From positions 115,628,138 through 115,692,137 of the forward strand of contig CM056380.1 of the NCBI GenBank assembly GCA_029718625.1: a stretch of 64,000 bases of DNA. Direction: 5' to 3'. How positions within the stretch are numbered: the first letter of the stretch is position 1; the number at the start of each line of letters is the position of its first letter. Under the pieces are notes generated by a model. That model was given only the letters and a program-made list of their open reading frames with translations. It did no database searches and was not told where the DNA came from. Origin of the DNA: Synaphobranchus kaupii (Eukaryota; Chordata; Actinopteri; Anguilliformes; Synaphobranchidae). This document shows, one piece after another, positions 1 to 10,501 of the stretch. The position numbers and the translations under genes were made by a program.

Positions 1-829
1 GACACTTATGGACAAGTCTGCCCTATTCCTGTGATTACTTGGACTGGCAATCCCGTGGACGGTAATTCCTGTCTGTAAGGTTCCCCTGAATGGACTAAGT
101 GCTTACAACATGCAGTGTTCCCCTCTTTGCTGTGAGTGATAAGGCCTAAGCCCTCAAGTCCCACAGTCTTCTCCTGCCACTCCCTGAAGGACCCCCAGAG
201 GCACAAGCGCAATCGGACCCATACCCTGCTGCAGGAAGCTAGCCTAAGCGACTGCCGTCAGCAGTCCACCCAACTGGACCCGAGCTCAAGGAGCCAAACA
301 GGGAAAGAGGTGCTTCCCCGCGCGTCAGAAGAGAGGACCGCCACCTGTGGATCGTCCAGCTTCCTGTCACAGGAGACAGAGCCCCCCGCACGCCGTGCAG
401 AACTGGTAGAGATACTGTTAGGAGTAGGTTGCATTTCACTCACACGATTGCAACATTAATGGGAAAAAGCACTGCATGTTACCCAAAGTCCAGGGAACCT
501 CTTGTCCCTTGCCAGTCTAGATACCCGGACGCTGGAGAAGGAAGAGACTGAACCAGAGTGTCATAACAGCAGCGACACAAAAGAGTGTCTAATAGAGATA
601 TGTCTCCGCACCACACTAGATCATCGTGGGACATACGTCAGTGTGTCCATATATCTGCTGGCCAGCAGATCACAAAGGGACTATTAAACTGGGCATGGAC
701 TAAATGTTTTAAAGATGGTTGGTGAACCATTGTTTTTGTTGTTAGCAATAATAATAATAATAATCTCTCTAAACATGAAAAGCACGTAATTAACAAAAAT
801 TAACAGCGTGTTAAAATTCTGGGATTGCA
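1..829. other. No recognisable gene
   Basis: Only short open frames with no family resemblance are present. There is a short AAT triplet run near 750-762. I see no gene, RNA gene or complete mobile element here. Confidence 0.5.
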
Positions 830-900
830 ATTGTGGTTGGAACGAAAACCAGCATACACAAGGGGGCCCCAGGACCGAGCTTGGGAACCACTGTCCTAGT
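830..900. mobile_element. hAT-type MITE end fragment
   Basis: The stretch reads like the terminal part of common fish hAT non-autonomous elements: 'ggttggaacgaaaaccagc' is followed by 'gggaaccactg'. The opposite end and a target duplication were not found, so this is a truncated copy recognised by resemblance. A related terminal sequence in the other orientation occurs at 52625-52690. Confidence 0.4.
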
Positions 901-941
901 CCAACATGTTTTCAAACTCCACGGTCTACCAGTTGATGTGG

Positions 942-1138
942 TGTCAGATAGGGGGTCCTTTTTGCCTGTTTCCTGTTTTCTGCTTTTGGATTGTGATTCT
1001 GTACTTTTTCTGTATCTTCCTGGTTTGACCTCTGCTTGCACCCTGATTACGACTTCGCCTTTTCCCTGGTTCTGACGATAATAAACTTTGGTTTATTTTA
1101 CGTGCAGTCTGCGCCTGAGTCCCTACTGCACCCTGACA
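942..1138 (+). mobile_element. LTR-like fragment
   Basis: The segment starts TGTCAG and ends CTGACA, the perfect inverted ends typical of LTRs. It contains an AATAAA-type signal near 1079-1085 followed by a 'gcgcctgagtcc' stretch of the kind seen near Gypsy LTR ends. At 197 bp it is short for an LTR and no flanking 5-bp duplication is visible, so it is probably internally deleted. Confidence 0.35.
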
Positions 1139-1215
1139 ATTCTGTTGAAGCCAGCATTCTCCGCCCAATTTGCCAAAATCCCCGCCCTTTCCGTCATTCT
1201 TTTCTGCACATTCTG

Positions 1216-1519
1216 GGGCTGCGTCCCAATATTCTTCACTCCTCACATACTTTCATCCACTCCTCTCCTCCACTTGTGTTCTACCCGGAAATATGCAGAA
1301 CAGCCAGTACATTTCAATTATAAGTAGTTGCATGTACATTATACAATGTACCTGACATTGCAGTTTGCGTCGAGACATTAATTCATATGTAACAATTAAT
1401 ATGTAATTAATGTCAGCAACATTAGATTTGGACACAAAGATTAGTTTCTGGGGCACGGAGGAGAGGAGGTGGTAGTGGAGTAAAGGGGGATGCATTTTAT
1501 TGAGTATTGGGACGCACCC
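1216..1519. mobile_element. MITE with ctgcgtcccaat-type TIRs
   Basis: The left end reads GGGCTGCGTCCCAATATTC. The right end is its near-perfect inverted copy (GAGTATTGGGACGCACCC), giving an element of about 304 bp. The same GGCTGCGTCCCAAT terminus bounds the interrupted element at 36033-44779. I could not find a convincing target duplication. No coding capacity is seen. Confidence 0.55.
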
Positions 1520-1760
1520 TGGGAGTAAGGTTAACGTTAGCTGAGCAAGTAGCCTACGATGCTTTTCTATGTGCAAAATGTTTCAAACAAATCCTTCTTT
1601 ATCCCTATCCACGGTGGCCCCCTAGTGGTAGTCGTCAACGTCCCAATTGCAGGATTCATAGTTCCCTCAAATTATACATTACAGTTTTAAGAAAACCCCC
1701 AAAAGATTCAGATGCAGGATTGTTAAGTGTACTTTTTAACATATTTATTTAAATGTTACA

Positions 1761-1764
<4 letters not shown>

Positions 1765-1804
<40 letters not shown>
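1765..1804. repeat. (TA)n microsatellite
   Basis: About twenty uninterrupted TA units lie directly against the left end of the Tc1-like element that follows. That is consistent with insertion at a TA target inside a TA-rich site. Confidence 0.95.
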
Positions 1805-1807
<3 letters not shown>

Positions 1808-2348
1808 TGCCCGGCCAAAAAAAAAGTCGCCATTGCACCCGTCATGCATAGTGCCCACTGTACAAGCCTCTGGAGGCAGTGTTATGATCTGGGGTTGCTT
1901 CAGTTGGTCAGGTCTAGGCTCAGCAACATTATGCAGCAATAAAATGAAGTCAGCTAAGTACCTGAATGTACTGAATGACCAGGTTATCCCATCAATGGGC
2001 ATTTTCCAGGACGACAATGCCAAGATTCATCGGGCTCAAATTGTGAAAGAGTGGTTCAGGGAGCATGAGGAATCATTTTCACACATGAATTAGCCACCAG
2101 ATTCCTGACCTTAACCCCATTGTAAAGCCTTTGGGATGTGCTGGAGAACACTTTACGGAGTGGTTCGACTCTCCCGTCGTCAATACAAGATCTCAGCCAA
2201 AAATTCATGCAACTCTGGATGGAAATAAATGTTGTGACATTGCATAAGGTTGTCGAAACAATGCCACAACAAATGCGCGCCGTAATCAAAGCTAAAGGCG
2301 GTCCAACAAAATATTAGAGTGTGCGACTTTTTTTTTGGCCGGGCAGTG
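1805..2348 (+). mobile_element. Deleted Tc1-like transposon
   Basis: The element begins CACTGCCCGGCC and ends with the inverted copy GGCCGGGCAGTG. TA lies on each side (1803-1804 and 2349-2350), the Tc1/mariner hallmark. At 544 bp it is about a third of a full element. The 5' half of the transposase is gone and the 3' half is broken. A second copy of the same family, inverted and truncated, is at 31716-32107. Confidence 0.88.
1857..2318 (+). pseudogene. Tc1-like transposase remnant (3' half)
   Basis: Translation gives recognisable Tc1 transposase pieces. These are the [10 protein letters not shown] motif, then [20 protein letters not shown] with the second catalytic Asp of the DDE triad, then [10 protein letters not shown]. 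The frame stops at about 2091 after an SHMN motif. The later C-terminal part, ending at 2318, is readable only with frame changes. The DNA-binding N-terminus is absent. It cannot encode a working enzyme. Confidence 0.8.
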
Positions 2349-2350
2349 TA

Positions 2351-2852
2351 CATACATTTCTGAATGGTACATCCTCTTCTTAAAATTGAGCTTTAAACCA
2401 TGGATGTGTAGTCAATAGTTATTGAGATATTGACACTTAAATGAAAGTAGTAGAAACTAGTTGAAAATTGCCTCGAGTGGGCCAAAGTGAATAGGATTAA
2501 AGCAAAGCAGAATTTTGGACAGATTTGTTATTTAATTTGAAAAATGCACAAAATAAAATTTAACGACAATATATATGTTCTTGTTTGTCATGATTAAATC
2601 TGTTTTATTTGTGTTGTATAATATTTGTAATGTTATTTGGTCTTATTCTGGTCTATTAGGGTGCTCTCGTGGCACATTGATTGAATTGAACTTTCTAGTG
2701 GAGCTGTACATTTTCTTGTGGGTGAGTTTATTGGCAGTAATCTTCAGTTATGTTTATTCAACGTTCAAGTGGATGTGTAACAATAGTTATGATGATTACA
2801 TTTTTTAAAGAAATGGACACCTCCCAGAGAAAAAACGCTGGGAAATAATAAT
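2351..2852. other. No recognisable gene
   Basis: AT-rich sequence. A 77-codon open frame at 2575-2808 is strongly hydrophobic and T-rich and resembles no family I know. I treat it as chance. Confidence 0.5.
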
Positions 2853-3129
2853 AAACATGACACATTTCTTCTAATTTTAAAGCAAGATTACTTTTTATTT
2901 ACATTTTGTACAGTTTAAAAATAATTTAAAAAAAGAAAAAAGGCCCTGTGCGAAAGTTTGGGAAGCCTTTTGGATTATTCTTTGTTACTTTTAAAAAAGA
3001 TGATTACTAAGGCCCAGGCCCAGGTGATTTACTCATTAGGGCTTCAGTGGGTTAGGTGAATATAATTCCAGGGCTTAACTATTTATTCTGAAGTAAAGCA
3101 TCCGACTGCAGTGGCTGTTCTGTCTAGTG

Positions 3130-3770
3130 TTAACAACCATAGGTTCCACTAAACAGTTGTCCAAGGATGTCAGAATCAAGATAGTTCACTTGCACCAACA
3201 AGGACAAGGCTAAAAAAAACTCTCAATGTTTCAAACGACCTATTTCCACTGCCCGAGACCTGGTGAGAAATGCTCAGAAGAACCCACACATCACTGCAAA
3301 AGAGCTGCAAAAAAGAGTAGCAGACACAGGTCAAGTTGTTCACAGGACAACAATACAATGTACTTTAAACAACAAAGACCTACATAGCAGAGTTACCAGA
3401 AAGAAGCCTTAAAGTGTCTAAAGTATGCAAAATAAAATGTTGAGAAGCCTGAATCATTTTGGAACAATGTGCTTTGGACTGACGGAGCCAAAACTGACGG
3501 ATTTTTTCATACCAAAGAAGGTATGATTGGAGAAAAAAGGATAAAGCATTTGTAGAGAAGTACACCTTGCCAACTGTTAAGCATGGAGGTGGATCCATTA
3601 TGCTTTGGGGGTTGTGTGGCAGCAGGGGGCACAGGATATATTGTGCGGGTGGAAGGAAGAATGGATTCCACCAAATATCAAGAAATTCTAGAGGCTAATG
3701 TTCGAAGTTCAGTCCAGACATTGAAGTTTAAGAAAGGTTGGGTATTCCAATTTCCAGCAAGACAATGATT
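3130..3770 (+). pseudogene. Tc1-like transposase of element A, 5' part
   Basis: Pieces of the helix-turn-helix half are readable in several frames (for example 'KELQKRVADTGQVVH' near 3300-3345). They are followed by the open stretch 3583-3768 with CFGGCVAAGGTGYIVRVEGR and MDSTKYQEILEANV, typical of the catalytic core. Frameshifts and stops break it. It ends where element B was inserted and resumes at 4960. Confidence 0.7.
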
Positions 3771-3944
3771 CAAAGCATACCTTGAAATCAACCATGAAGT
3801 ACAGTACTGTGCAAATGTCTTAGGCACCCTAGATTTTTTTATGTAGATTTTTTCTTAGATGTTTACTTTTTGTCTTCTGCATTAGTGTGTCAGTAGAAAA
3901 GAGCAAATTGTAGATTTCCAAACATTGATTTTCCAAAAACTTTA

Positions 3945-4217
3945 TTGAACTTTCGTCAGAGAAAAGAAGAACAAGGAGTTCTGCAACAGATGGTATGGTC
4001 TCCACAGAGGCCTGTTCTCAACATCACCGAGGCTGTCTGGGATTACCTGGACAGACAGAAGCAAGAGAGACAGCCAAATTCTGCAGAAGAACAGTGGCAA
4101 GTTCTCCAAAATGCTTGGAACAGTCTACCAGCTGATTTTCTTATAAAACTGAACAACAGTGTACCGAAGAGAGTTGATGCTGTTTTAAAGGGAAAGGGTG
4201 GTCACACCAAATATTGA
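3945..4217 (+). pseudogene. Tc1-like transposase C-terminal fragment (element B)
   Basis: An open stretch of 90 codons includes NITEAVWDYLDRQKQERQ, which corresponds to the region around the third catalytic Glu (NPIENLW in intact relatives). It ends LKGKGGHTKY then stop, the usual C-terminus of this transposase group. The catalytic Glu region is preserved, but the N-terminal two thirds are deleted, so it is non-functional. It lies on the same strand as element A. Confidence 0.8.
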
Positions 4218-4314
4218 TTGATTCTGTTTTTTATTGTTTACTGTTCTTTGTAGTGAATTGTTTGATGTTTAGAAACTTTTAATTTAATTATTTTTGAAAG
4301 TATTTTCGCCTTAA

Positions 4315-4912
4315 AGGTTGTATCAGCGATTTTGGGTGGAAACATAAATGATCACATTCATCTGATTTTTCCTCACGATCCGCTAGCTGCCCGCCCCATA
4401 AGCAGGCCGTCAAAAAACCGCGTCTCTGTAGGCAGCCTATGCTCGGAGATCGTACACAAAAACAATGGTACTACCAACTACTCAAAACCAAAATAAACAG
4501 TATTCCAACCAATCACAATGATCTGCACAAACGTGACGTCACTTCTGAAGCGAAATCCCAAACAAACATACTTATGAATAATTATGTTATGTTTTAAAAA
4601 ATAGTGTTCAAGCATCCAGAATTATAACCACGTTAATAACGTTTGTAAGAAACCAAACCGTTTGTAAATCCGTCAAGATTTCAGCGAGATAAGAGTATTA
4701 GCGTTTGTGCAGATCATTGTGATTGGTTGGAATACTGTTTATTTTGGTTTTGAGTAGTTGGTAGTACCATTTGTTTTTGTGTACGATCTCGGAGCATAGG
4801 CTGCCTACAGAGACGCGGTTTTTTGACGGCCTGCTTATGGGGCGGGCAGCTAGCGGATCGTGAGGGGAAAAAAAATCATTTATGTTTCCACCCAAAATCG
4901 CTGATACAACCT
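4315..4912. mobile_element. Foldback MITE with TTAA duplication, nested in B
   Basis: Two arms of about 220 bp are inverted copies of each other. The outer ends read AGGTTGTATCAGCGATTTTG and its complement. TTAA flanks both sides (4311-4314 and 4913-4916), the target duplication of piggyBac-like and some Kolobok elements. The short centre (about 4535-4700) is unique. No coding capacity is seen. Confidence 0.9.
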
Positions 4913-4959
4913 TTAAGGATTTTCTTTACTTGTGCCTAAGACTTTTGCACAGTACTGTA

Positions 4960-5200
4960 CCTCGGATGAAGGTTTTGGAATGGCCACCACAGTCCCCAGA
5001 CTTTATTATTGAATATTATTTAAAATCTGTGGAAAGATCTCAAACATGCCGTGCATGCAAGTAGCCTGAAGAATATTTCTGAGCTAGAGGTGTTCTGCCA
5101 GGAATGGGGAAATATTCCAAAAGCAAGAATTGAAAGACACTTAGCTGGCTACAGGGAGCATTTGCAAGCTGTTATAGTTGCCCAAGGAGGAGCTATACTG
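4960..5200 (+). pseudogene. Tc1-like transposase of element A, 3' part
   Basis: After element B the transposase of A resumes with KVLEWPPQSPDF, the motif that precedes the catalytic Glu. Further C-terminal pieces are spread over two frames. Together with 3130-3770 this shows one gene cut by the insertion of B. Confidence 0.65.
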
Positions 5201-6356
5201 ACAGGGTTCCCAAATGTTTGCACAGGGCCTTTTTCCTTTTTTTATTGTATGAAAATGTAAAAAATTTAAATTAAAAGTAATCTTGCTTTAAAATTTTAAG
5301 AAATGTGTCATGTTTAACTTTCTACCATTTAGAGGTCAGGTTAGCTTCTGTTCACTTTGATATTAATTGTAAAAGGCATTTTTACCAGGGGTGCCCAAAT
5401 TCTTGCACCCCACTGTATCTGACTGCTATACAGTTCTGTAGCTACAGTGAGAACTATAATTCATTGGACAGTGAGTGACACATTTTTTGTTATGTTCTGT
5501 ACTCTAGCACTTTGAGTTTGAAAGGAGACAATGACAATGAGGTTGAAGTGCAGACTGTCAGCTCTAATTTGAGGGTATTTTCATGATGAACCACTTAGAA
5601 ATTATAGAACCTTTTCTACATAGTCCCCCCCCCCCCATTTTCGGGCATCAAAAATATTGGACAGTTTAACATAATGTAGAATAAAGTAATCATTTTTGAT
5701 ATTTGGTCGCATATCCTTTGCATGCCTTGACTTCCTGATGTCTTTGACCGAACAATATCAATACTCTTGATATCTTATTTTCTGGTGCTCCTACAAGCGA
5801 TACTATAACCTCTCTGCATTTGAAAGGATCTCTATGGGAATTGGGGGGTGGGACTAGATTTAGCTGTAAATTACACTGGAACAGTATGGTACACATTGTT
5901 GGCTGAATGACTCTAAGTCATCAAGGGTCTGACATAGGGATGGGAGGATATAATATTTTATCTTTTATCGGGATAAAAACACTCAAGATAATTTTATCGT
6001 GGTGAATTTCCATTATCGGGATAATCGTGAATATCCTCACATGAGCGTGAATATCCTCACGAGTGACTTGAAAACTCTATGCCACAATGGCAGTTGGACT
6101 TTATTTTATTTAAAAAACAGACTCACACAATGTTGCTATTTTTTTAAAATTTATGCAGGGGGGACTTATAATTTATGATTACCTTATTTAAGGTTTTTTG
6201 ATTGCATTGCATGATTGATTTTTTTTTTTTTGCATTCATTCTGCTGTACCACTGTCTGTGTGATCAGAAAACAAAACAAGGTATTCACTTACTGTGCATT
6301 TACAACACATAACTAATTGAACCATGTGAATGGATATCAGGTTGATAGATTCTTTA

Positions 6357-7105
6357 TATAGAGCTCTGTAGTCCCGCCCCCTCCTATCCCTGGCTGGTCC
6401 CGGAAGACTGTGGGAAGCCATTACCTACCCCCACTTCGGGATCTTTCAGTCATCCTTATGATGATATTATGGCATTGTATGGACCAAACTTTGACATATA
6501 TGTGATACAAAGTCCATTATATACTCACCACCACGTTTAAATCAAATTAGAATCGTATAATTAACGGAGTTTGAGAAACATAACTACACAACCCAGAATC
6601 CCTGGTTTTGCTAGCTACCGGCCGCTCTGCTAGCGAAAATGGCTATCACTCGGTCTGCTCTTCTAACTTATTATGGAAGTAGCTACCGGCCAAAGTAGCA
6701 GCTACCAGCTGCAATGCTAGCGAAAATGGCTATCACTTTGTCTTATTATGGAAGTGAAACTAAGAGTATTACCAAGGGCGAGAATCACTATCAGTCTGGC
6801 CATGCTGAAAGTGTCAGCTTTATAGCTTTCACTTCAGCAGTGTGAGCAAGTGAGTAGTCGTGTTGTCGTCGTTTTAGTTGCTTTTTTGAAAACGTGTTTG
6901 TTGTTTATTTGTTGGACATAATTTCAAATTACCAATTTTATTAATTATTTTTAAATGTGACAACCCCTCTCTTGGGTGTTTTGAACGTCTAGCTGCCTGA
7001 ATATAGAAAAAAAACATTTTCAGTCCATTGACTCCCATTATATTTTTTCCGAAAAGTGGCACCAGACGTTCGTCACCAAAGCGGGCGGGACTACGGAGCT
7101 CTATT
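6357..7105. mobile_element. Candidate MITE inside the hAT element
   Basis: The left end TATAGAGCTCTGTAGTCCCG is matched by the inverse CGGGACTACGGAGCTCTATT at the right. The interior is AT-rich without open frames of note. The target duplication is unclear, and the boundaries are good to a few bases only. Confidence 0.5.
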
Positions 7106-7248
7106 AATGGATTTTTTTCTCTCATTGTGATTACCTGCTGGGTGTTGGCGAGAGTCTGAATCTGTCCTAGTTTGTTTTTCACTAAAAAGGATGTTCACAA
7201 AAAAAATATATGTGTCCTATGATGCAATCAAATTATTTGTTCCTTAAT

Positions 7249-7993
7249 AAAGGAGCTATATGTAACAAATGTACTGTACTAAATCATAAAATGACCATGA
7301 TATGTCATCAGAGATTACGGAAACATGCTAAGTCGAAATACTGGCTTCTCCGACAACAAAGCTACAGCCAGTATGTTCTCCTTTGAAATTTTCATTCCGA
7401 GTCGGAACGTCTGTATTTGTTTTGGCCTGTGTGATTCACTATTCTCTGAGTTGACTCCGCCCACTGCCCATTATGAACAACCAGATGTACTCCGGCACTC
7501 CGACAGCCGATTTACGAATGGCTAAGTTAAGTTCAACATCGTTTTCATTTAGCTAGCTAGCTAAAGATTTAAATATATATATGTATATAGTTACTCGCTA
7601 AACATACCACTAATGTTAGCTTATATCTGTGTGACGTAAACATAGCCAGCCATGCATCTAGCCAACATTGACAGAGTTATAAAAAATCCACATGAGCTGG
7701 TTTATAATTTGCAAACAATAAATAAATTGCAAACGTATACATTAGCTGATCAACTTACAGTGTAGGACTCGTCGTCGCTTGTCATTGTCAAAATAGAATA
7801 AGCTCATCTCAAAATATAATGTTGCCTCGGCTCGTCTTGTGCTCGTGTTCATTCAGTGTCCTCAACCTGGCAACCCGCAAGAGCTTTGAGATTGGGGAGG
7901 AGGGGACGGGCGGAGACAACTCTCCAATATTGTGAATTTTGACTGCAGTACCCATTTTAAATGCTCGTTGTCAATGTTACATATAGCTCCTTT
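7249..7993. mobile_element. MITE with AAAGGAGCTATATGTAACA ends
   Basis: The left end AAAGGAGCTATATGTAACA (7249-7267) has an exact inverse at 7975-7993. A TTAA-like context lies next to both ends, though the left one carries two extra bases. The type resembles piggyBac-like fish MITEs. Short open frames inside it are not conserved protein. It is nested in the hAT element. Confidence 0.68.
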
Positions 7994-8671
7994 AACAAAA
8001 TGTAAGGTAAAGCGATTCCAGTATGGTTTAGTGCCATTTTAAGAGTTTTAAGCATATTTTGATGATTATCGGGATAATATCGTGAATTGAAATTATTTTG
8101 TCCAAGATGATCGTGACATTAAATTTTCATATCGTCCCATGCCTAGTCTGACGTATCAAACGCCCTAAACCATCACTCTGCTGCCAGATATGCAGTAGAT
8201 ATGGATGGATCACTTTAAGGGTTGTTTCTCCTGACAAATCTTCCTATTGAACTTTATGGAAAAATAAATCAGGAGAAGAAACCCTTCAAGTTATCCATCC
8301 ATATCTACTGTATTTCTGGCAGCAGAGTGATGGTTTAAGGCTTGTTTGACACGTCAGACCCTTGATGACTTAGAGCCATTTAGTCAACCATGTGTTTCAT
8401 ACTGTTCCAGTGTAATTTACAGCTAAATCTAGTCCCACCCCCCAATTCCCATAGAGATCTACCAATATTATCAAATGTTAGCTATCTCATTGGTATGAGG
8501 CATAAGATGAATAGAGAAATAGCCTACCCAAAACTGCAGTAGGGAAATACGAAGACTTTTCGTACAGGTCACTATCATGGGTGGCAGCACATACTCTATG
8601 AGTATGAATTAGGCTCTTTGAGAGAAGGTTTTAACCAATCTGCCCAGTGATGAGTACATGTTGTTTGAAAT

Positions 8672-8729
8672 ACATTACATTACATTTACATTACAGTCAT
8701 TTAGCAGACGCTTTTACCCAAAGCGACAA
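8672..8729 (-). mobile_element. V-SINE-like 3' tail fragment
   Basis: ACATTACATTACATTTAC is followed by 'cagtcatttagcagacgc' and 'aaagcgac', the inverted form of the tail found on the full SINE at 28738-28953. Head and core are absent. Confidence 0.62.
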
Positions 8730-9080
8730 TAGACCACAATAGACAGACAATAGACCAACATAACTACAGAACTGTATAGCAGTCAGAAATAAAAAACAGA
8801 GTATTGGAAATCCCTGATAGTGTAGAGAGCTGAAATTTGCCTTGGTGGTGCTCATTTAAATTTCCTGTCTTTTGTGGCTTTTGACCAAGCCAAACTCCCC
8901 ACTTAAAACATAGTTTTTTGTTATTAATTATTATTATTAGAGTAGTATGTTTGGGGCTACTGTGCTGTGCATGGTGCTGAACACTGTGGGATCAGATGTG
9001 GCATGGTTGCCTGCTTTCTGGTGGAATAATAGGCGTGCGCGATAAAGAAGGTGTGTGTCTGGGTGTGATGGGGTTGGGGG

Positions 9081-9714
9081 TAGTGATGGGCATTCCGGCT
9101 CTTTTCAGTGAGTCAGATCATTTGGCTCAGCTCACCAATAAGAGCCGGCTCTTTCGGCTCCCAAACTGCTCTTCATTCAGTAGCATTTCCGGTTTTTCAA
9201 AATTGGCCAAAGTTAGCGATATTTTGACCTATGATTGGTGTTTGTGCACATCTATCACTTAAATTCTTCAAATGAATCTTACTCTACCTTCTAATTACCA
9301 AAATAACATTATTTTGCATTTTGTTTGTTATAAAAACTATTTAAATAAATGTAAAAACAGTAGGCTAAGACGCTATTACACATGTGCATTTAAAGTAGGG
9401 CATTTTTATGTCTTGAAATAAATTGCACAATAAACAGTGCATAGTTGAACATTTCAAAACAAAATAGACACTCATAAAATGGAACATTAGCCTATAGTGG
9501 TTTTATTTATTTTTGGCCTAAAAAATCATTCTCTTTGATTACAGATAGAACTTGAAGAAAAAAAAACGAATAAAAGTTCCACCAAGACCACAAGCACTTG
9601 TCTTGTGTTCATTTACAAAACAAATCGGCTCTTCAGATGTGCGAGTCGGCTCCCAACGTTCACCTAAAAGAGCCGGCTCAAAGAGCCGACTCGTTCGCGA
9701 ACGACACACCACTA
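9081..9714. mobile_element. hAT MITE with exact 8-bp duplication
   Basis: The element begins TAGTGATGGGCATTCCGGCT and ends GAACGACACACCACTA. GTTGGGGG is repeated exactly on both sides (9073-9080 and 9715-9722). Sub-terminal 'agagccggctc' motifs occur several times in both orientations, as in common fish hAT MITEs. There is no coding capacity: open frames here are translations of the GGCTC repeats. Confidence 0.92.
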
Positions 9715-9722
9715 GTTGGGGG

Positions 9723-10499
9723 TGGGGTCCCAACAAAAGATTTGCACCAGAGCCTATGACATATGTTATGCGACTGGGCCTCACACAGTAACACTCATAA
9801 TAGCTGAGCCCATTGTATTGGCTGCAGTTACTTTCTGTCCTTAATACAATATTGTCCTTTCATTGGCTTTGTCATAATAACCAGTTTTCCTGTATGGCTT
9901 GGTATACAAACAAACTAGCTATGTATTATTTATGTATGACTAGCATTTGAGTCGAGTAGTAAGCCAGCAAGCTAGAAGCAGTAAATGTATTACTTGCTAG
10001 CTAGCTAGATAAGATTATATTCATTACTTGCTAGCCAGCTACACGGAACACAATAGATAGCTAACAAGCAAACTAATTTACTGCAGCATAATTAGGTAAG
10101 TTGCTTTTCGTAGCTAATTGCCTTTAGTGCAAGTTAGTGACTGATACATGGCTAGGTAGTCAGCAACAACTGTACTGCAGATATCACCTTAGCCATACTC
10201 CTGATTTTGGTCAGACTCCTCCTTGAAAATGGGCATATAGACAAACCACTCAGCATGCCTCCTGTGATTTCAGACTTATATTATTCTCATTTAAAATGGG
10301 CTTCAATGGGAAGGGCACTACATTGTGAAGTTGGAACAGCAGAACGCTGCCAACATTAGCACTGCAGAACAGGTTGACCACCTGCATTGGGTACTAATGC
10401 AGCAAAACAACACTCAAGACTATGTGACGTGAGCTGTTGTTATTTGAAGGTGATACTCATTAATATATGGTCTATATCTATCTGTATTGAGGCGTTGCA
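9723..10499. other. No recognisable gene
   Basis: Ordinary AT-rich sequence with clustered GCTAGCTAGC motifs near 9960-10060. No open frame or structured repeat that I can identify. Confidence 0.5.
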
Positions 10500-10501
10500 T
10501 A

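Larger units (their letters stand above)
3802..4957 (+). mobile_element. Tc1-like transposon B, nested in A
   Basis: Termini are CAGTACTGTGCAAATGTC and its inverse GACTTTTGCACAGTACTG, flanked by TA at 3800-3801 and 4958-4959. It sits inside the transposase of element A. The internal part is deleted, so only the C-terminal transposase remains. It is itself interrupted by a foldback MITE at 4315-4912. Confidence 0.88.
2853..5415 (+). mobile_element. Tc1-like transposon A, 5'-truncated and interrupted
   Basis: Inverted arms pair about 2853-2965 with 5206-5314: both hold 'catgacacatttctt' and an 'aggccctgtgc' block in opposite orientation. The right end finishes GCACCCCACTG followed by TA (5416-5417). 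The expected outermost left end is missing. A decayed transposase lies between the arms and is split by element B (3802-4957). Confidence 0.75.
5935..8145. mobile_element. Non-autonomous hAT-type element
   Basis: The ends are TAGGGATGGGAGGATAT and, inverted, TAGGCATGGGACGATAT (two mismatches). They are flanked by an 8-bp duplication, GTCTGACA (5927-5934) and GTCTGACG (8146-8153). An 8-bp duplication with these short TIRs is the hAT signature. The 2.2-kb length comes partly from smaller elements inside it (6357-7105 and 7249-7993). No transposase frame is visible. Confidence 0.87.
5828..8459. mobile_element. Foldback repeat interrupted by a hAT element
   Basis: ATCTCTATGGGAATTGGGG at 5828 is matched by its inverse ending near 8459. 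The pairing continues through 5934 against 8346-8459. Beyond the hAT insertion, 8154-8250 pairs with 8265-8345 around a short loop. Without the insertion this would be a simple foldback of about 420 bp with arms near 200 bp. Confidence 0.72.
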
